A stretch of DNA of 64,000 bases from Bacteroidaceae bacterium. Its GTDB lineage: Bacteria > Bacteroidota > Bacteroidia > Bacteroidales > Bacteroidaceae. Location: the NCBI GenBank assembly GCA_017469925.1, contig JAFUFK010000005.1, forward strand, positions 1 to 64,000, in the 5' to 3' direction. Positions within the stretch are counted from its first letter, which is position 1. Each line of letters begins with the position of its first letter. The notes below the pieces were generated by a model. It had not been told where the DNA came from. It saw only the letters and a program-made list of their open reading frames with translations, and did not search any database. A program made the position numbers and the translations under genes. Below, in pieces: positions 53,701 to 61,503 of this stretch.

Positions 53701-55483
53701 CGCTCTGGTACTTGATGTCGAGCCGGAAGCGGTCGCTCGATACGCTCGTGGCGCCCAGGTTATAGACGTTCTTCATCATCAGTCGCCACGTGGGCAGTTG
53801 CGGACTGCCGCTCGAGGCCTTCAGCAACTTGACGTAGAGGGCCTTCGAGTTCTCCGTCACGTCGGCACTGAACTCGCCCACCTGATAGGTCACTCCGCCA
53901 TAGGTGTATTCGTAGGCAATGCCCAGCACGTCGTCGGTCTGCAGGGTGGAGTTGAGGGAGATGTAGCCGAGGGCCGTGTTGACGAAGTATTCGGAGTTGG
54001 AGAGTAGGCGTGCGCTCTGCAACTTCTCGTAGTCCTCGCCGCCCACCATTCCGTAGCCGTCGAGCAACTGCGTGGCCTGGCTGATGTCGCGGGCTCCGGC
54101 CAGGGCGTTGACCATGGTCTGGTACTCGGTGTTGGCCTTGTTCGAGGGCACGCTGACCGAGCCCGGTCCCCACAGTTGGGTGTTGCCGATGATGTCGTGC
54201 TCGCCCAGGTCGGCCAGGGCGATGATGTTGCGGTTGTTATTGGCGTTCGATGTCTTGTTGGTCACCCATACCTCCACGCGGGTGATGGTGGCTCCGCTGG
54301 CGATGGTGGGCAGGGTCTTCATGCTCTTGTCGTACTGCTGGCGGAAGTAGTGCGAGAGGTAGAAGTGGCGGTTCTCCTCGTAGTTCGTGGCCGAGAACTC
54401 GAAGTTGGTGGTCGAGGCGCCGCCCTTCGACGATACGCTCTTCGAGGCACTCCGCTTCTGGCTCACCACGGTCTGCATCTTCAGTCGGCCGAACTGTATG
54501 TCGGTGCGCAGGCCGAACAGGCTCGAGACGCCCGGGATGAGGCTATTGTTCGAGGGCATCTGTACGTTACCTGCCTCCACCAGTTTGATGATTTCGTCCT
54601 CCTTGCCGTCGTACTTCAGTTTCATGCTCTGTGCGTCGAAGTCGAACGAGGCGTCGGTGTTGTAGTTCAGTTTCAGGTTTATCTTGTCGCCCACGCTTCC
54701 GTTGAGGCTCAGGTCAATCTTCTCGTCGAAGTCGAAGCCTGTGGTCTTCCGTCGGTTGGCGGCCAGCGAGGGGTTATCGACCTTTTTGGTGTTCATGCCC
54801 AGTTTCAGTTCGGCCGAACCGTTGGTCTTTATCTGCACACCACCCGGGCCAAATATCTTCTCGGCCGGACCGAGGTCGAACTTCATGTCGGTGAAGTCGA
54901 ACTTCTCCTTGCCCCTCGACTCGAAGGCTTCGGCATTGCGGTCGCGGAAGTATCGGGTCATGCTCAGGCGCATGGTCCAGTCCTGATATTCCTTGGGCGA
55001 CATCAGCAGGGGTGCCGACAGGTACGAGTTGGTCAGGCTGAGCGGTGTCTGCGTACTTGCCGTGTAGCCCAGTCCGGTGGCTGTGCCAGTGCTGGTGACG
55101 TTCGTGGCGTTGCGGCTTTGCTTCGTATTCGAGTTCTTACTGGTCTTGCTGGTGCTGGTCGTGGTGTTGCGGCTGTTCTGCGTCGTGCGGCTGTTGCCCG
55201 ACTTGCTGCTGCCCTTGCCCGTGCCGCTCGAGAGGGTGGTGCCCACCGAGTAGGTGTTGTCCTTCTCGTCGTAGGCCACCTCGGTCTGCACGTTGTCGGG
55301 GTCGCGCAGGTCGATGGCCTTGGGCTCGGCCTCCTTTTGCGTGTCGGCCGTGGTCTTCTTCACCGAGTAGCGCGGCTTCTTCTGGGTGACGCTGTCCTTC
55401 GGGGCCTCATAATACGCACCAAAGGCCGCAGTGTCTCCGACCACGGCCATCAGCAACAATAATATGAGTCTCCTAACCTTCAA
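47708..55483 (-). CDS. sprA: SprA, T9SS/gliding outer-membrane translocon protein
   Basis: 2591 residues, in the range of SprA/Sov proteins (about 2400-2500). Signal-peptide-like LILLLLMAVVGDTAAFG; then PLSLTNSYLSAPLLMSPKEYQDW, repeated SprA_N-type blocks (FGPGGVQIKTNGSAELKLGMNTKKVDNP near 210 and the related one near 1000) and a very large barrel ending LSMKVSLTR. SprA forms the giant outer-membrane pore of the type IX secretion system. The only start giving a signal peptide is TTG 55483; ATG twelve codons later would cut the signal. Repeat-like DNA surrounds that start. It follows ruvA, the usual order in this phylum. A lysine/glutamine-rich insert (about 1950-2010) is low complexity. Confidence 0.93.
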   Translation of the reverse strand: MKVRRLILLLLMAVVGDTAAFGAYYEAPKDSVTQKKPRYSVKKTTADTQKEAEPKAIDLRDPDNVQTEVAYDEKDNTYSVGTTLSSGTGKGSSKSGNSRTTQNSRNTTTSTSKTSKNSNTKQSRNATNVTSTGTATGLGYTASTQTPLSLTNSYLSAPLLMSPKEYQDWTMRLSMTRYFRDRNAEAFESRGKEKFDFTDMKFDLGPAEKIFGPGGVQIKTNGSAELKLGMNTKKVDNPSLAANRRKTTGFDFDEKIDLSLNGSVGDKINLKLNYNTDASFDFDAQSMKLKYDGKEDEIIKLVEAGNVQMPSNNSLIPGVSSLFGLRTDIQFGRLKMQTVVSQKRSASKSVSSKGGASTTNFEFSATNYEENRHFYLSHYFRQQYDKSMKTLPTIASGATITRVEVWVTNKTSNANNNRNIIALADLGEHDIIGNTQLWGPGSVSVPSNKANTEYQTMVNALAGARDISQATQLLDGYGMVGGEDYEKLQSARLLSNSEYFVNTALGYISLNSTLQTDDVLGIAYEYTYGGVTYQVGEFSADVTENSKALYVKLLKASSGSPQLPTWRLMMKNVYNLGATSVSSDRFRLDIKYQSDSSGVYITYLPEQSLKNTTLLKAMNLDRLDNNNKANSNGQFDFVEGYTIRKGRIYFPVAEPFGEHLRQWIGNDQLAQKYCFPELYDSTKTVAKQIAEHDKYLLTGRYKGTNGSQIDLGATNIAPNSVVVTAGGVTLTENSDYTVDYNMGIVTIINQSIIDAGTNISASVESNDNYGMQRKTMLGVNLDYELSKNFTVGGSIMFLNEQPLTTKVSMGNEPLRNTLWGGHLSWKRESQWLTNMIDKLPLIRATQPSQISFNAEFAQLMAGQNKKIQGSASYLDDFENSSYKESLSTPQYWTQASTPSMFPESKMTNDVQYGYNRALLAWYYVDPIFTRRSSTLTPSHIKSDMTQLSNHYVREVYERELYPQKAQNSYTSATSLNVLNLAYYPKERGAYNLSTEVDQEGKFLHPEEKWGGMMRKMDNTDFETMNVEYIEFWMLDPFIYKQGKPGNHGGDFYINLGEISEDILKDGKKYFESGMPIDGDQSYYTETAWGRVPNTTSVTYAFNNEGGARSRQDIGLNGLSSDEERTFGAYAQYLQEMQGRVNAQVFDSLYADPAGDDYHYYRGSDFDQAKKSILDRYKRINMPEGNSPDSSNSPESYETAYKTTPDVEDLNQDYTLNEYEKYFQYHISIRPEDFVVGRNYIVDKRTASPKLRNGESEEINWYLFRVPLDNYESKVGNISDFTSIRFMRMFLTGFEEDVVLRFATLDLVHGDWRSYEQGLYQGEAPSQAATMTVATVNIEENSSKQPVNYVLPPGISRVTDPNQSQLVEENEQALSLVVENLSPGDAKAVYKNCNYDMRQYKHLQLFVHANALMNDITELQDGETSVFLRLGSDYKSNFYEYEVPLKLTPEGNYDTYSAAGCRAVWPEENMINIDMDILTDLKKERNKQKSLGLTSFNQLFYSYDENHPSNRVSIMGNPTLGEVKTIMIGVRNNGRTVKSVEVWANELRLQEFSNEGGWAAQGSLNIQLSDLGSVNATGHVETAGFGGIEQSVADRKDEDTYNYAITTQFDLGKVFPEKAKVNAPLYYSYNKETVKPKYNPLDTDMLLSDALDALQTKEEKDSLKALTTTTETQRNLSLSGVKVNISSRKHPMPYDPSNFTFNYSRRSTTREGVTTVYEYDRQWRAGMNYSWSPNWKNWEPFKNLKSKSKWLQLVKDQNLAFAPQSLTFSTDLNRTYYELQERDVENMENTQSIPVSFSQSYLWNREFSLKWDIFKALHFSFQSGTHAEVEEPYTPVNKDLYADQYDAWKDSVRYSLRHFGRPLDYSQTAQMSYKLPINKIPMFDWITADASYNSTYSWKRGAEQEDGSTLGNTINTQRTMNLNGKFAMETLYNHSNFLKEANKRFTASKAKSASKKKADTKKKENDAKKQERQKAEEEAKQKGVPVDSILAQKQSNARGVSQQKNNQKQKGFAQEVELHTDTTTTVSHNQKSKRIVVTARDSEGHPYKLKYKKLDDNKILIENLDSMKVRVNVLAKPKLEDEKWYTMAQAVARFAMMVRNVSVSYRNNYNLALPGFLPNVGSMLGQTRRGGLFQPGLKYAFGLVGDSYIEEAKDNGWLLCADSVATPATTSSTEDLQVKASLEPFTDLKIDLSMSRTRNRSQSVQYMYRGNPTTETGSFNMTTISLRSAFASRGNAHNGYRSKTFNQFCDYLDVFQQRVEARYQGVQYPEGSGHTGRFNPENGTVDTYSSDVMIPAFLAAYTGGNPRKASLNLFPGLKKMLPNWTLTYRGLSTLPFFRDHFKSVNITHGYKSVYAIGSYNTYSSWLSAMTGSDLGFVENTTTESYVPSSMYDISTVSINESFAPLAGVNVTMNNNMTLKLEYRTTRVVTLSMTSAQINETSSKDIVFGWGYKIDDFKLSSLFGSKKASGKQVKGKNQKGKAGQDDEAKNNAANNNRSTRSTRNNFAHALSLSFDFSFRNQDALRRDIQTRLTEATSGNKAIKTSFRASYAVSRMVTMSLYYDRQKNNPLLSSTSYPTITQDFGLSMKVSLTR

Positions 55484-55514
55484 TTCGTAACTCGCAATTC
55501 CTAACCCGTAACTC

Positions 55515-56108
55515 TCAAAGCATCTTCAGTGCCCGTTTGATGACTTGCTCCACGGGAGCGTCGGGCTCCTCGGTGAGCAGTTTGGTGACTACCTTGGCCG
55601 ACGGGGCGGGACTGAAGCCCAACATCGTCAGGGCTGCCACGGCCTCGTCCTGCACGGCCTTGTTGACGGCAGGTGCATTGCCTTGGGCCGAGGTGGGCGT
55701 GATGTCGAGACCCATAATCTTGTCCCGCAAATCGACGATGACGCGTTGGGCCGCCTTCGGGCCGATGCCCTTCACCGACTTTAGCGCGCGGTCGTTGCCC
55801 GAACTGATGACGTCCACCAGTTCGCTGGGCGTGAAGGCCGAGAGTATCATGCGAGCCATGGCTGCTCCGATGCCGCTGACGCTGGTCAGCTGGAGGAACA
55901 ACTCGCGCTCGCTCTTCGTGGCAAAGCCCCACAGCGTGTAGGCATCCTCGCGGATGACCTCGACGGCGTACAGCTTCACCTCCCGCTTGCCCTGGATGGC
56001 CGAGAAGGTCCCCAGGCTGATGTTCAGGCCATAGCCCACACCTCCGCAATCGACCACGGCCAGGGCCGGTGTCAGTTCTTCTAAAGTGCCTTTGATGTAT
56101 TCTATCAT
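55515..56108 (-). CDS. ruvA: Holliday junction branch migration protein RuvA
   Basis: 197 residues, normal size. N-terminal OB fold [31 protein letters not shown]; helix-hairpin-helix pairs [16 protein letters not shown] and [24 protein letters not shown]-terminal domain [16 protein letters not shown]. RuvA binds four-way junctions and loads RuvB. Located directly upstream of sprA with 31 bp between. Confidence 0.96.
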   Translation of the reverse strand: MIEYIKGTLEELTPALAVVDCGGVGYGLNISLGTFSAIQGKREVKLYAVEVIREDAYTLWGFATKSERELFLQLTSVSGIGAAMARMILSAFTPSELVDVISSGNDRALKSVKGIGPKAAQRVIVDLRDKIMGLDITPTSAQGNAPAVNKAVQDEAVAALTMLGFSPAPSAKVVTKLLTEEPDAPVEQVIKRALKML

Positions 56109-56185
56109 AACGTACGTATTCGCGTTTAATTACCTATTATATAACGCACGCACGCGCGCTTTATTGTGTAATGTCGCGAAATTCG

Positions 56186-56217
56186 TTTGCTCGGTTCGCC
56201 CTTTTTCATTAACTTTG
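56186..56217 (+). promoter_or_regulatory. Promoter of the cysQ-like gene
   Basis: TTTG 56186-56189 and TAACTTTG 56210-56217, 20 bp apart, 25 bp before ATG 56243. Confidence 0.75.
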
Positions 56218-56242
56218 CAGTCAATAACACAACACCGCATCT

Positions 56243-57064
56243 ATGGAACAGAACAATACGAAGTCCGCCCTCGGCCTGGCCATACGCGCCGCACTGGCTG
56301 CCGGGCGCGACATTATGGACATCTACACCGACCCCAGTCAGGACTTCGGCATCGAACGGAAGGCCGACAATTCACCCCTTACGCTGGCCGACAAGGCCGC
56401 CCACCGCCGCATCGTCGAGATGCTCTTGCAGACCACCCTCCCCATACTGAGCGAGGAGGGACGCCACGAGAACTACGAGGACCGCCGCAACTGGGTGGCC
56501 TTCTGGCTCATCGACCCTCTGGACGGTACCAAGGAGTTTATCAAGCGCAACGGAGAGTTCACGGTAAACATCGCCCTTGTGCTCGACGGTCGTCCTCACC
56601 TGGGTGTCATCTACGTTCCTGCACGTCGCGAACTCTACTTCGGCGACCCCCTGCTCGGGGCCTATAAACTGACCGACATCGACTCGCTGGGCGACGACGA
56701 GCGCCTGCCCGACCTCTTGCAACGTGCCACCCAGCTCCCCCTTCCTCAGCCCGAGGACCGGCCCTATACCATCGTAGCCAGCCGCAGCCACCTCTCGCCC
56801 GAGACGGAGCAGTTTATTGAGGAGGCCCGTCGGGAACGGGGCCGGGTGGAGACCCTCTCAAGCGGCAGCAGCCTGAAGATTTGCCTCGTGGCTGAGGGCG
56901 CGGCCGACGTCTATCCCCGCTATGCCCCCACGATGGAGTGGGACACCGCCGCAGGCCATGCCATTGCCTGTTGTGCGGGTCGCCAGGTCTATGAGGCCGG
57001 CACCGACCGTCCCCTCCGCTACAACAAGGAGGACCTGCATAATCCTTGGTTCATAGTTCGTTAG
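56243..57064 (+). CDS. cysQ: 3'(2'),5'-bisphosphate nucleotidase
   Basis: 273 residues. Inositol-monophosphatase-fold metal sites: LSEEGRHENY (glutamates), WLIDPLDGTKEFIKRNGEFTVNIAL (the DPLDGT motif) and the late APTMEWDTAAGHAI (WDTAAGHA). CysQ hydrolyses the PAP left after sulfate activation and sulfotransfer. The KEFI form of the motif favours CysQ over inositol monophosphatase. Two bases separate it from the next gene. Confidence 0.93.
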   Translation: MEQNNTKSALGLAIRAALAAGRDIMDIYTDPSQDFGIERKADNSPLTLADKAAHRRIVEMLLQTTLPILSEEGRHENYEDRRNWVAFWLIDPLDGTKEFIKRNGEFTVNIALVLDGRPHLGVIYVPARRELYFGDPLLGAYKLTDIDSLGDDERLPDLLQRATQLPLPQPEDRPYTIVASRSHLSPETEQFIEEARRERGRVETLSSGSSLKICLVAEGAADVYPRYAPTMEWDTAAGHAIACCAGRQVYEAGTDRPLRYNKEDLHNPWFIVR

Positions 57065-57065
57065 C

Positions 57066-57557
57066 ATGAAGCGCATCGGCCTCATGAGCGACACCCACGC
57101 CTGGTGGGACGACCGCTACCTGAAGTACTTCGAGGAGTGCGACGAGATATGGCACGCCGGCGACATCGGTTCGCTGGAGTTGGCCATGCGACTCCAGGAG
57201 TTCCGTCCCTTGCGTGCCGTCTATGGCAATTGCGACGGGGGCGACCTCCGTCGGCTCTTTACCGAGAAGTTGCGCTGGACCTGCGAGGGAGCCTCGGTGC
57301 TCATGACCCACATCGGCGGCTACCCCGGCCGCTACGAGCGCAGCATCTACCCACAACTTTGTTCGAACCCGCCCGACCTCTTCATCTCGGGCCATAGCCA
57401 CATACTGAAGGTGCAGTACGACGAGCGCCTCCACCTCCTGCACATCAATCCCGGAGCCGCAGGCCTGCAGGGCTGGCACCAGGTACGCACCCTCGTCCGC
57501 TTCAGCGTCGAAGAGGGGCAGTTCCGTGACCTCGAAGTCCTTGAAATCCCTCGTTAA
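57066..57557 (+). CDS. YfcE-type metallophosphoesterase
   Basis: 163 residues. The full set of calcineurin-like motifs: GLMSDTHAWW, WHAGDIGS, YGNCDGGD, THIGGYP, ISGHSHI. Small YfcE/MJ0936-type phosphodiesterases have broad activity; the natural substrate is unknown. Operon with cysQ. Its last four bases overlap the convergent MATE gene. Confidence 0.92.
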   Translation: MKRIGLMSDTHAWWDDRYLKYFEECDEIWHAGDIGSLELAMRLQEFRPLRAVYGNCDGGDLRRLFTEKLRWTCEGASVLMTHIGGYPGRYERSIYPQLCSNPPDLFISGHSHILKVQYDERLHLLHINPGAAGLQGWHQVRTLVRFSVEEGQFRDLEVLEIPR

Positions 57558-58927
57558 CTTCTTTTCCCCTTCACCTTCCTAATCAGCCACCAAAGCATGC
57601 CGATAGACGTAAAGAAGGCGGCAAGGTCGCTGACCGGTATGGCCATCCACACGCCGTCGAGCCCAAAGAAACGAGGGAAGATGAGCAGGCCCGGAACGAG
57701 GAAGAGGGCCTGACGCGTTACGCTCTGGAAGATGCTCTTGCCCGCATGGCCGATGCTCTGGAAGAAGTTGCCGATAACCATCTGGGCGCCTACGAGCGGG
57801 AACACCAGTACGTCGAGCCGGAACCCGTGGTCGGCCATCTCGATGATGGGTTGGTTGTCGGTAAAGAGGCGGGTGAGCACGTTAGGACAAAGTTCACCTA
57901 CGAGGAAGCCCGTACACGTCACCACCTCGGCACAGATGATGGTCAGGCGCAGGGTGCTCCATACGCGCTCGTCCTGCTTCGCCCCCCAGTTGTAGCCCAC
58001 GATGGGCTGCATGCCCTGGTTCAGGCCCATCACCATCATGACGAAGAGATAGACCACGCGGTTGACGATGCCGTAAGCCGCGATGGCCGTGTCGCCCCCG
58101 TACTGCTTCATGCCCGTATTGATAAGCACCACCACCAGGCAGGCACACAGGTTCATGAGGAACGGGCTCAGGCCGATGGCCAGAATCTGGCGCACGATGT
58201 CGGGTCGCAGTCCGTAGATGCCCCGTTGCAGGTGCAGCATTTGGTTCGGGTTGCTCATAATCTGGAACTGCCACGCCAGCGAGATGCACTGCGACAGTAT
58301 GGTAGCCAGCGCCGCGCCCTGTATGCCCCAGCCGAACCAGAAGATGAAGATGGGGTCGAGTATCGTATTTACCACCACGGTGAGCAGTGTGCAGTACATG
58401 GCCTTTGTCGGGTGTCCGCAGGCACGCAGCGTGCCGTTCATGCCGAAGTAGAGGTGGCTGAAGACGTTACCTCCGAGGATAATGAGCATGTAGTCGCGGG
58501 CGTAGGGCAGGGTGGCGTCGCTGGCGCCGAAGAGGCGCAGTATGGGGTCGAGCCAGTAGATGCCTGCTACCATGAAGATGAGTCCCAGGACAATCTTCAG
58601 CACGATGCTGTTGCCCAGGACCTGCTTTGCCGTTTCGTAGTCGCGCTGTCCCAGACGGACCGAAATGACCGTCGAGGCGCCCACGCCCACCATGGCCCCC
58701 AGCGCGGCCGAGATGTTCATGAGGGGGAAGGTCAGTGCCAGGCCCGAGATGGCCAGCCCGTCGGAGTTTCCCCACGAGCCGTCGGGTCCGATGTGGCCGA
58801 TGAAGATGCTATCGACGATGTTGTAGAGCGAGGCTGCCGTCATGGCAATGATGGCAGGCACGGCATACTCGAAGAGCAGTCGTGACACCTTGCGCGTGCC
58901 GAGTTCGGTGGGAACGTATTGGGCCAT
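57554..58927 (-). CDS. MATE family efflux transporter
   Basis: 457 residues, about twelve TM segments in two halves. Opening YAVPAIIAMTAASLYNIVDSIFIGHIG, then ALGAMVGVGASTVISVRLGQRDYETAKQVLGN and the second-half equivalent MGLNQGMQPIVGYNWGAKQ are NorM/MATE blocks. It would export cationic compounds using sodium or protons. ATG 58927 is chosen because the -7 box (58937-58944) overlaps the longer TTG start; the leader is then only a few bases. Confidence 0.93.
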   Translation of the reverse strand: MAQYVPTELGTRKVSRLLFEYAVPAIIAMTAASLYNIVDSIFIGHIGPDGSWGNSDGLAISGLALTFPLMNISAALGAMVGVGASTVISVRLGQRDYETAKQVLGNSIVLKIVLGLIFMVAGIYWLDPILRLFGASDATLPYARDYMLIILGGNVFSHLYFGMNGTLRACGHPTKAMYCTLLTVVVNTILDPIFIFWFGWGIQGAALATILSQCISLAWQFQIMSNPNQMLHLQRGIYGLRPDIVRQILAIGLSPFLMNLCACLVVVLINTGMKQYGGDTAIAAYGIVNRVVYLFVMMVMGLNQGMQPIVGYNWGAKQDERVWSTLRLTIICAEVVTCTGFLVGELCPNVLTRLFTDNQPIIEMADHGFRLDVLVFPLVGAQMVIGNFFQSIGHAGKSIFQSVTRQALFLVPGLLIFPRFFGLDGVWMAIPVSDLAAFFTSIGMLWWLIRKVKGKRS

Positions 58928-58936
58928 AATCGACTG

Positions 58937-58944
58937 CAAAGATA
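58937..58944 (-). promoter_or_regulatory. -7 element of the MATE gene
   Basis: Minus strand TATCTTTG, nine bases from ATG 58927. Confidence 0.6.
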
Positions 58945-59025
58945 GTGCAAAACGGGCGAAACGCCAAATATATCGGGCATTTCTTGCTCTGCCAGGTACG
59001 ACGGACGCCTCCTCTCGCCCCAGTC

Positions 59026-59053
59026 GCCTAATGGTTGTCGCCCGTGCGCCTAA
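59026..59053 (+). repeat. GCCTAA units upstream of array D
   Basis: GCCTAA at 59026 and 59048, 22 bp apart, each followed by a G-rich and GTCG-containing stretch, like the units at 59268-59317 (exactly eleven 22-bp steps further). Confidence 0.55.
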
Positions 59054-59111
59054 AAGGGTCGGGTGGGCCTCCCTTACGTGATAGACATCGCACTATCACA
59101 CATGATGTATC

Positions 59112-59189
59112 GAACCACGGTTCAAACGACATCGAACCATGGTTCAATATATAACGAACCACGGTTCAACGGAAAACGAACCATGGTTC
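59112..59189. repeat. Palindrome array D: four GAACC-rY-GGTTC units at 22-bp pitch
   Basis: Perfect twelve-base units at 59112, 59134, 59156 and 59178, exactly 22 bp apart, with central bases AC, AT, AC, AT in alternation. Ten-base spacers are A-rich but not conserved. The array lies between the MATE and HU-HIG promoters, ending 34 bp before the -33 position of the latter. Confidence 0.96.
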
Positions 59190-59222
59190 GATACACTTTG
59201 AAGCATGATTCTCGTTGGAAAA

Positions 59223-59254
59223 CTTGCAGGAGTCAGGAGAATGTCTTACCTTTG
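59223..59254 (+). promoter_or_regulatory. Promoter of the second HU-HIG gene
   Basis: CTTG 59223-59226 and TACCTTTG 59247-59254, 20 bp apart. Confidence 0.7.
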
Positions 59255-59267
59255 TCCTGTAAAGAGG

Positions 59268-59317
59268 GTCTAAGAGGCTCGCGACGAACGCCTAAGCGCG
59301 TCGCGGCGGATGCCTAA
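59268..59317 (+). repeat. 22-bp-spaced CCTAAG-like leader repeats
   Basis: G(T/C)CTAA at 59268, 59290 and 59312. The middle unit is part of a hairpin CGCGACG (59280-59286) with CGTCGCG (59299-59305). They lie in the predicted 5' leader of the HU-HIG gene, as do the related units at 1867-1918 for its paralogue. Confidence 0.65.
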
Positions 59318-59362
59318 AGGTTTCCCTCCAGACGATAGGATAAAATATTAAAACCAACGAAT

Positions 59363-59833
59363 ATGGCAATCAATTACAGCTACGTCCCCATTACGTCGAA
59401 TCCGCGGGACAAGAAGGCAAAGTGGCATGTCTATGCCAACGTGCAGAGCACGGGCACGGTGACAACCCGCGACATTGCGGCCCACCTGGCCAGTCATAAC
59501 TCGGTGTTCTCCGAGGGCACCATCATCGGCCTCCTGCAGGATGCCCACCGTTGCATACTGGAGCAACTGCAACGCGGGGCGTACGTCAACCTGGACGACC
59601 TGGGGACCTTCTATCCGACGCTGAAGTGCCGCGGGGCGGACACGGTGGAGGAGTTCACGCAGGACAACATCGAGCGCATCAACATCCGCTGGCGCCCCTC
59701 GAAGCGCATGGAGAAGGCCATACAGCGCACTCCGCTGAACCTCGTCTCGAGGCGTGAGGACCAGCGCCGGAGCAAACGGAAGATGGGCGAACAGCTCAAC
59801 CAAGAAATTGCTGAGTCAAAAGTACACGAATAA
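59363..59833 (+). CDS. HU-HIG family DNA-binding protein
   Basis: 156 residues. The HU-like fold is seen in [53 protein letters not shown] followed by [23 protein letters not shown]; the C-terminus is strongly basic then acidic. The N-terminus [27 protein letters not shown] matches the Bacteroidetes HU-HIG subfamily. It probably coats or bends DNA as a nucleoid protein. It lacks the C-terminal winged helix of the paralogue at 1158. Confidence 0.88.
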   Translation: MAINYSYVPITSNPRDKKAKWHVYANVQSTGTVTTRDIAAHLASHNSVFSEGTIIGLLQDAHRCILEQLQRGAYVNLDDLGTFYPTLKCRGADTVEEFTQDNIERINIRWRPSKRMEKAIQRTPLNLVSRREDQRRSKRKMGEQLNQEIAESKVHE

Positions 59834-59865
59834 TTTGCTTTTTCCGTTGTTTTGATGTATCTTTG
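59834..59865 (+). promoter_or_regulatory. Promoter of the decarboxylase operon
   Basis: TTTG 59834-59837 and TATCTTTG 59858-59865, 20 bp apart, 45 bp before ATG 59911. Confidence 0.8.
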
Positions 59866-59910
59866 CAGGCGAATTTTGTGATACCTTATAATAATAATCA
59901 TTCTACAAAG

Positions 59911-61482
59911 ATGAGCAAACAACAAGAAAAAGTAGGAGAACTTATTGAACTCCGTGCCAAAGCCCGCCTGGGCGGCGGCGAGAAGGCCATCGAGAAGCAG
60001 CACCAGAAGGGCAAGTACACCGCGCGCGAGCGCATTGCCATGCTGCTGGACGAGGGCTCGTTCGAGGAAATGGACATGTTCGTCCAGCATCGTTGCACCA
60101 ACTTCGGTATGGACAAGAAACACTATCTGGGCGACGGCGTGGTGACCGGTTGCGGTACCATCGACGGTCGTCTGGTCTATGTCTTCGCACAGGACTTCAC
60201 CGTCAGCGCCGGTTCGCTTTCGGAGATGCTGGCTTCGAAGATTTGCAAGGTGATGGACATCGCCATGAAGGTGGGTGCACCCGTCATCGGCCTGAACGAC
60301 TCGGGCGGTGCACGTCTGCAGGAGGGCATCAATGCCCTGGCCGGTTACTCGGAAATCTTCCAGCGCAACATCATGGCCTCGGGCGTAGTGCCCCAGATTT
60401 CGGCCATCATGGGCCCCTGCGCAGGTGGTGCCGTATATAGCCCCGCGCTGACCGACTTCACCCTGATGATGGAGAACACCTCGTACATGTTCCTGACCGG
60501 CCCCGCCGTAGTGAAGACGGTGCTCGGCGAGAACGTAACCCAGGAGCAGCTGGGCGGTGCCAGTGTCCACGGTACGAAGTCGGGCGTATGCCACTTCACG
60601 GCCAGTACCGAGGAAGAGGCCATCGCCATGATTAAGCAACTGGTGTCGTACATCCCGCAGAACAACCTGGAGAAGACTCCCCGCAAGGTCTGCACCGACC
60701 CCATCGACCGCAAGGAAGACCGCCTGAACGAGATTATCCCCGAGAACCCCAACGAGGCCTACGACATGTACGAGGTTATCGCCTCCATCGTCGATGACGG
60801 CGAGTTCTTCGAGGTTCAGCCCAACTTTGCCAAGAATATTATCATCGGCTTCGCCCGCTTCAATGGCGAGAGCGTAGGCGTAGTGGCCAACCAGCCCAAG
60901 GTTATGGCTGGCGTGCTCGACAGCAACTCGAGCCGCAAGGCTGCCCGCTTCGTGCGCTTCTGCGACGCCTTCAACATCCCCTTGGTTACGCTTGTTGACG
61001 TTCCCGGCTTCCTGCCTGGTACGCAGCAGGAGTACAATGCCGTCATCCTGCACGGCGCCAAGCTGCTCTACGCCTACGGCGAGGCCACGGTGCCCAAGGT
61101 TACCGTCACACTGCGTAAATCGTACGGCGGAAGCCACATCGTGATGAGCTGTAAGCAGTTGCGTGGCGACATGAACTACGCATGGCCCTCGGCCGAAATC
61201 GCTGTCATGGGTGCTGCCGGTGCCGCCGCGGTGCTATACGCCAAGGAGGCCAAGGCCCTGAAGGAAGAAGGCAAGGAGGAAGAGGCAAAGGCATTCATCA
61301 AGGAGAAGGAGGACGAGTACAACAAGCTCTTCGCCAACCCCTACAATGCTGCCCGCTACGGTTACATCGACGACGTCATTGAGCCGCGCAACACGCGCTT
61401 CCGCATAATCCGTGCGCTCACTCAGCTCGAGAACAAGAAGCTTCATAACCCTGCCAAGAAGCACGGTAACATTCCTTTGTAA
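59911..61482 (+). CDS. mmdA: Methylmalonyl-CoA decarboxylase alpha (carboxyltransferase) subunit
   Basis: 523 residues. Acyl-CoA carboxyltransferase fold in two halves: [37 protein letters not shown] and [18 protein letters not shown] in the first; [51 protein letters not shown] and [17 protein letters not shown] in the second. It moves carboxyl from methylmalonyl-CoA (or a related acyl-CoA) to biotin. The operon with gamma, biotin-carrier and beta subunits fits the sodium-pumping decarboxylase of propionate-forming Bacteroidales. ATG 59911 lies downstream of the promoter; the longer frame overlaps it. Confidence 0.92.
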   Translation: MSKQQEKVGELIELRAKARLGGGEKAIEKQHQKGKYTARERIAMLLDEGSFEEMDMFVQHRCTNFGMDKKHYLGDGVVTGCGTIDGRLVYVFAQDFTVSAGSLSEMLASKICKVMDIAMKVGAPVIGLNDSGGARLQEGINALAGYSEIFQRNIMASGVVPQISAIMGPCAGGAVYSPALTDFTLMMENTSYMFLTGPAVVKTVLGENVTQEQLGGASVHGTKSGVCHFTASTEEEAIAMIKQLVSYIPQNNLEKTPRKVCTDPIDRKEDRLNEIIPENPNEAYDMYEVIASIVDDGEFFEVQPNFAKNIIIGFARFNGESVGVVANQPKVMAGVLDSNSSRKAARFVRFCDAFNIPLVTLVDVPGFLPGTQQEYNAVILHGAKLLYAYGEATVPKVTVTLRKSYGGSHIVMSCKQLRGDMNYAWPSAEIAVMGAAGAAAVLYAKEAKALKEEGKEEEAKAFIKEKEDEYNKLFANPYNAARYGYIDDVIEPRNTRFRIIRALTQLENKKLHNPAKKHGNIPL

Positions 61483-61503
61483 CAAAATTGACAATTGACA
61501 ATT

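Larger units (their letters stand above)
58945..59362. other. Divergent intergenic region with layered 22-bp arrays
   Basis: From left to right: GCCTAA units at 59026 and 59048 (22 bp apart), an inverted repeat GTGATAG-n8-CTATCAC (59078-59099), palindrome array D (59112-59189), a promoter (59223-59254), GCCTAA-like units at 59268, 59290 and 59312 (22 bp apart) with a hairpin CGCGACG/CGTCGCG (59280-59305), then the HU-HIG start. No protein-coding gene is apparent. Confidence 0.75.

Noticed and set aside
59078-59099. GTGATAG-n8-CTATCAC as a fifth palindrome array
   Set aside because: Only one copy is present; it is a lone inverted repeat of unknown meaning.
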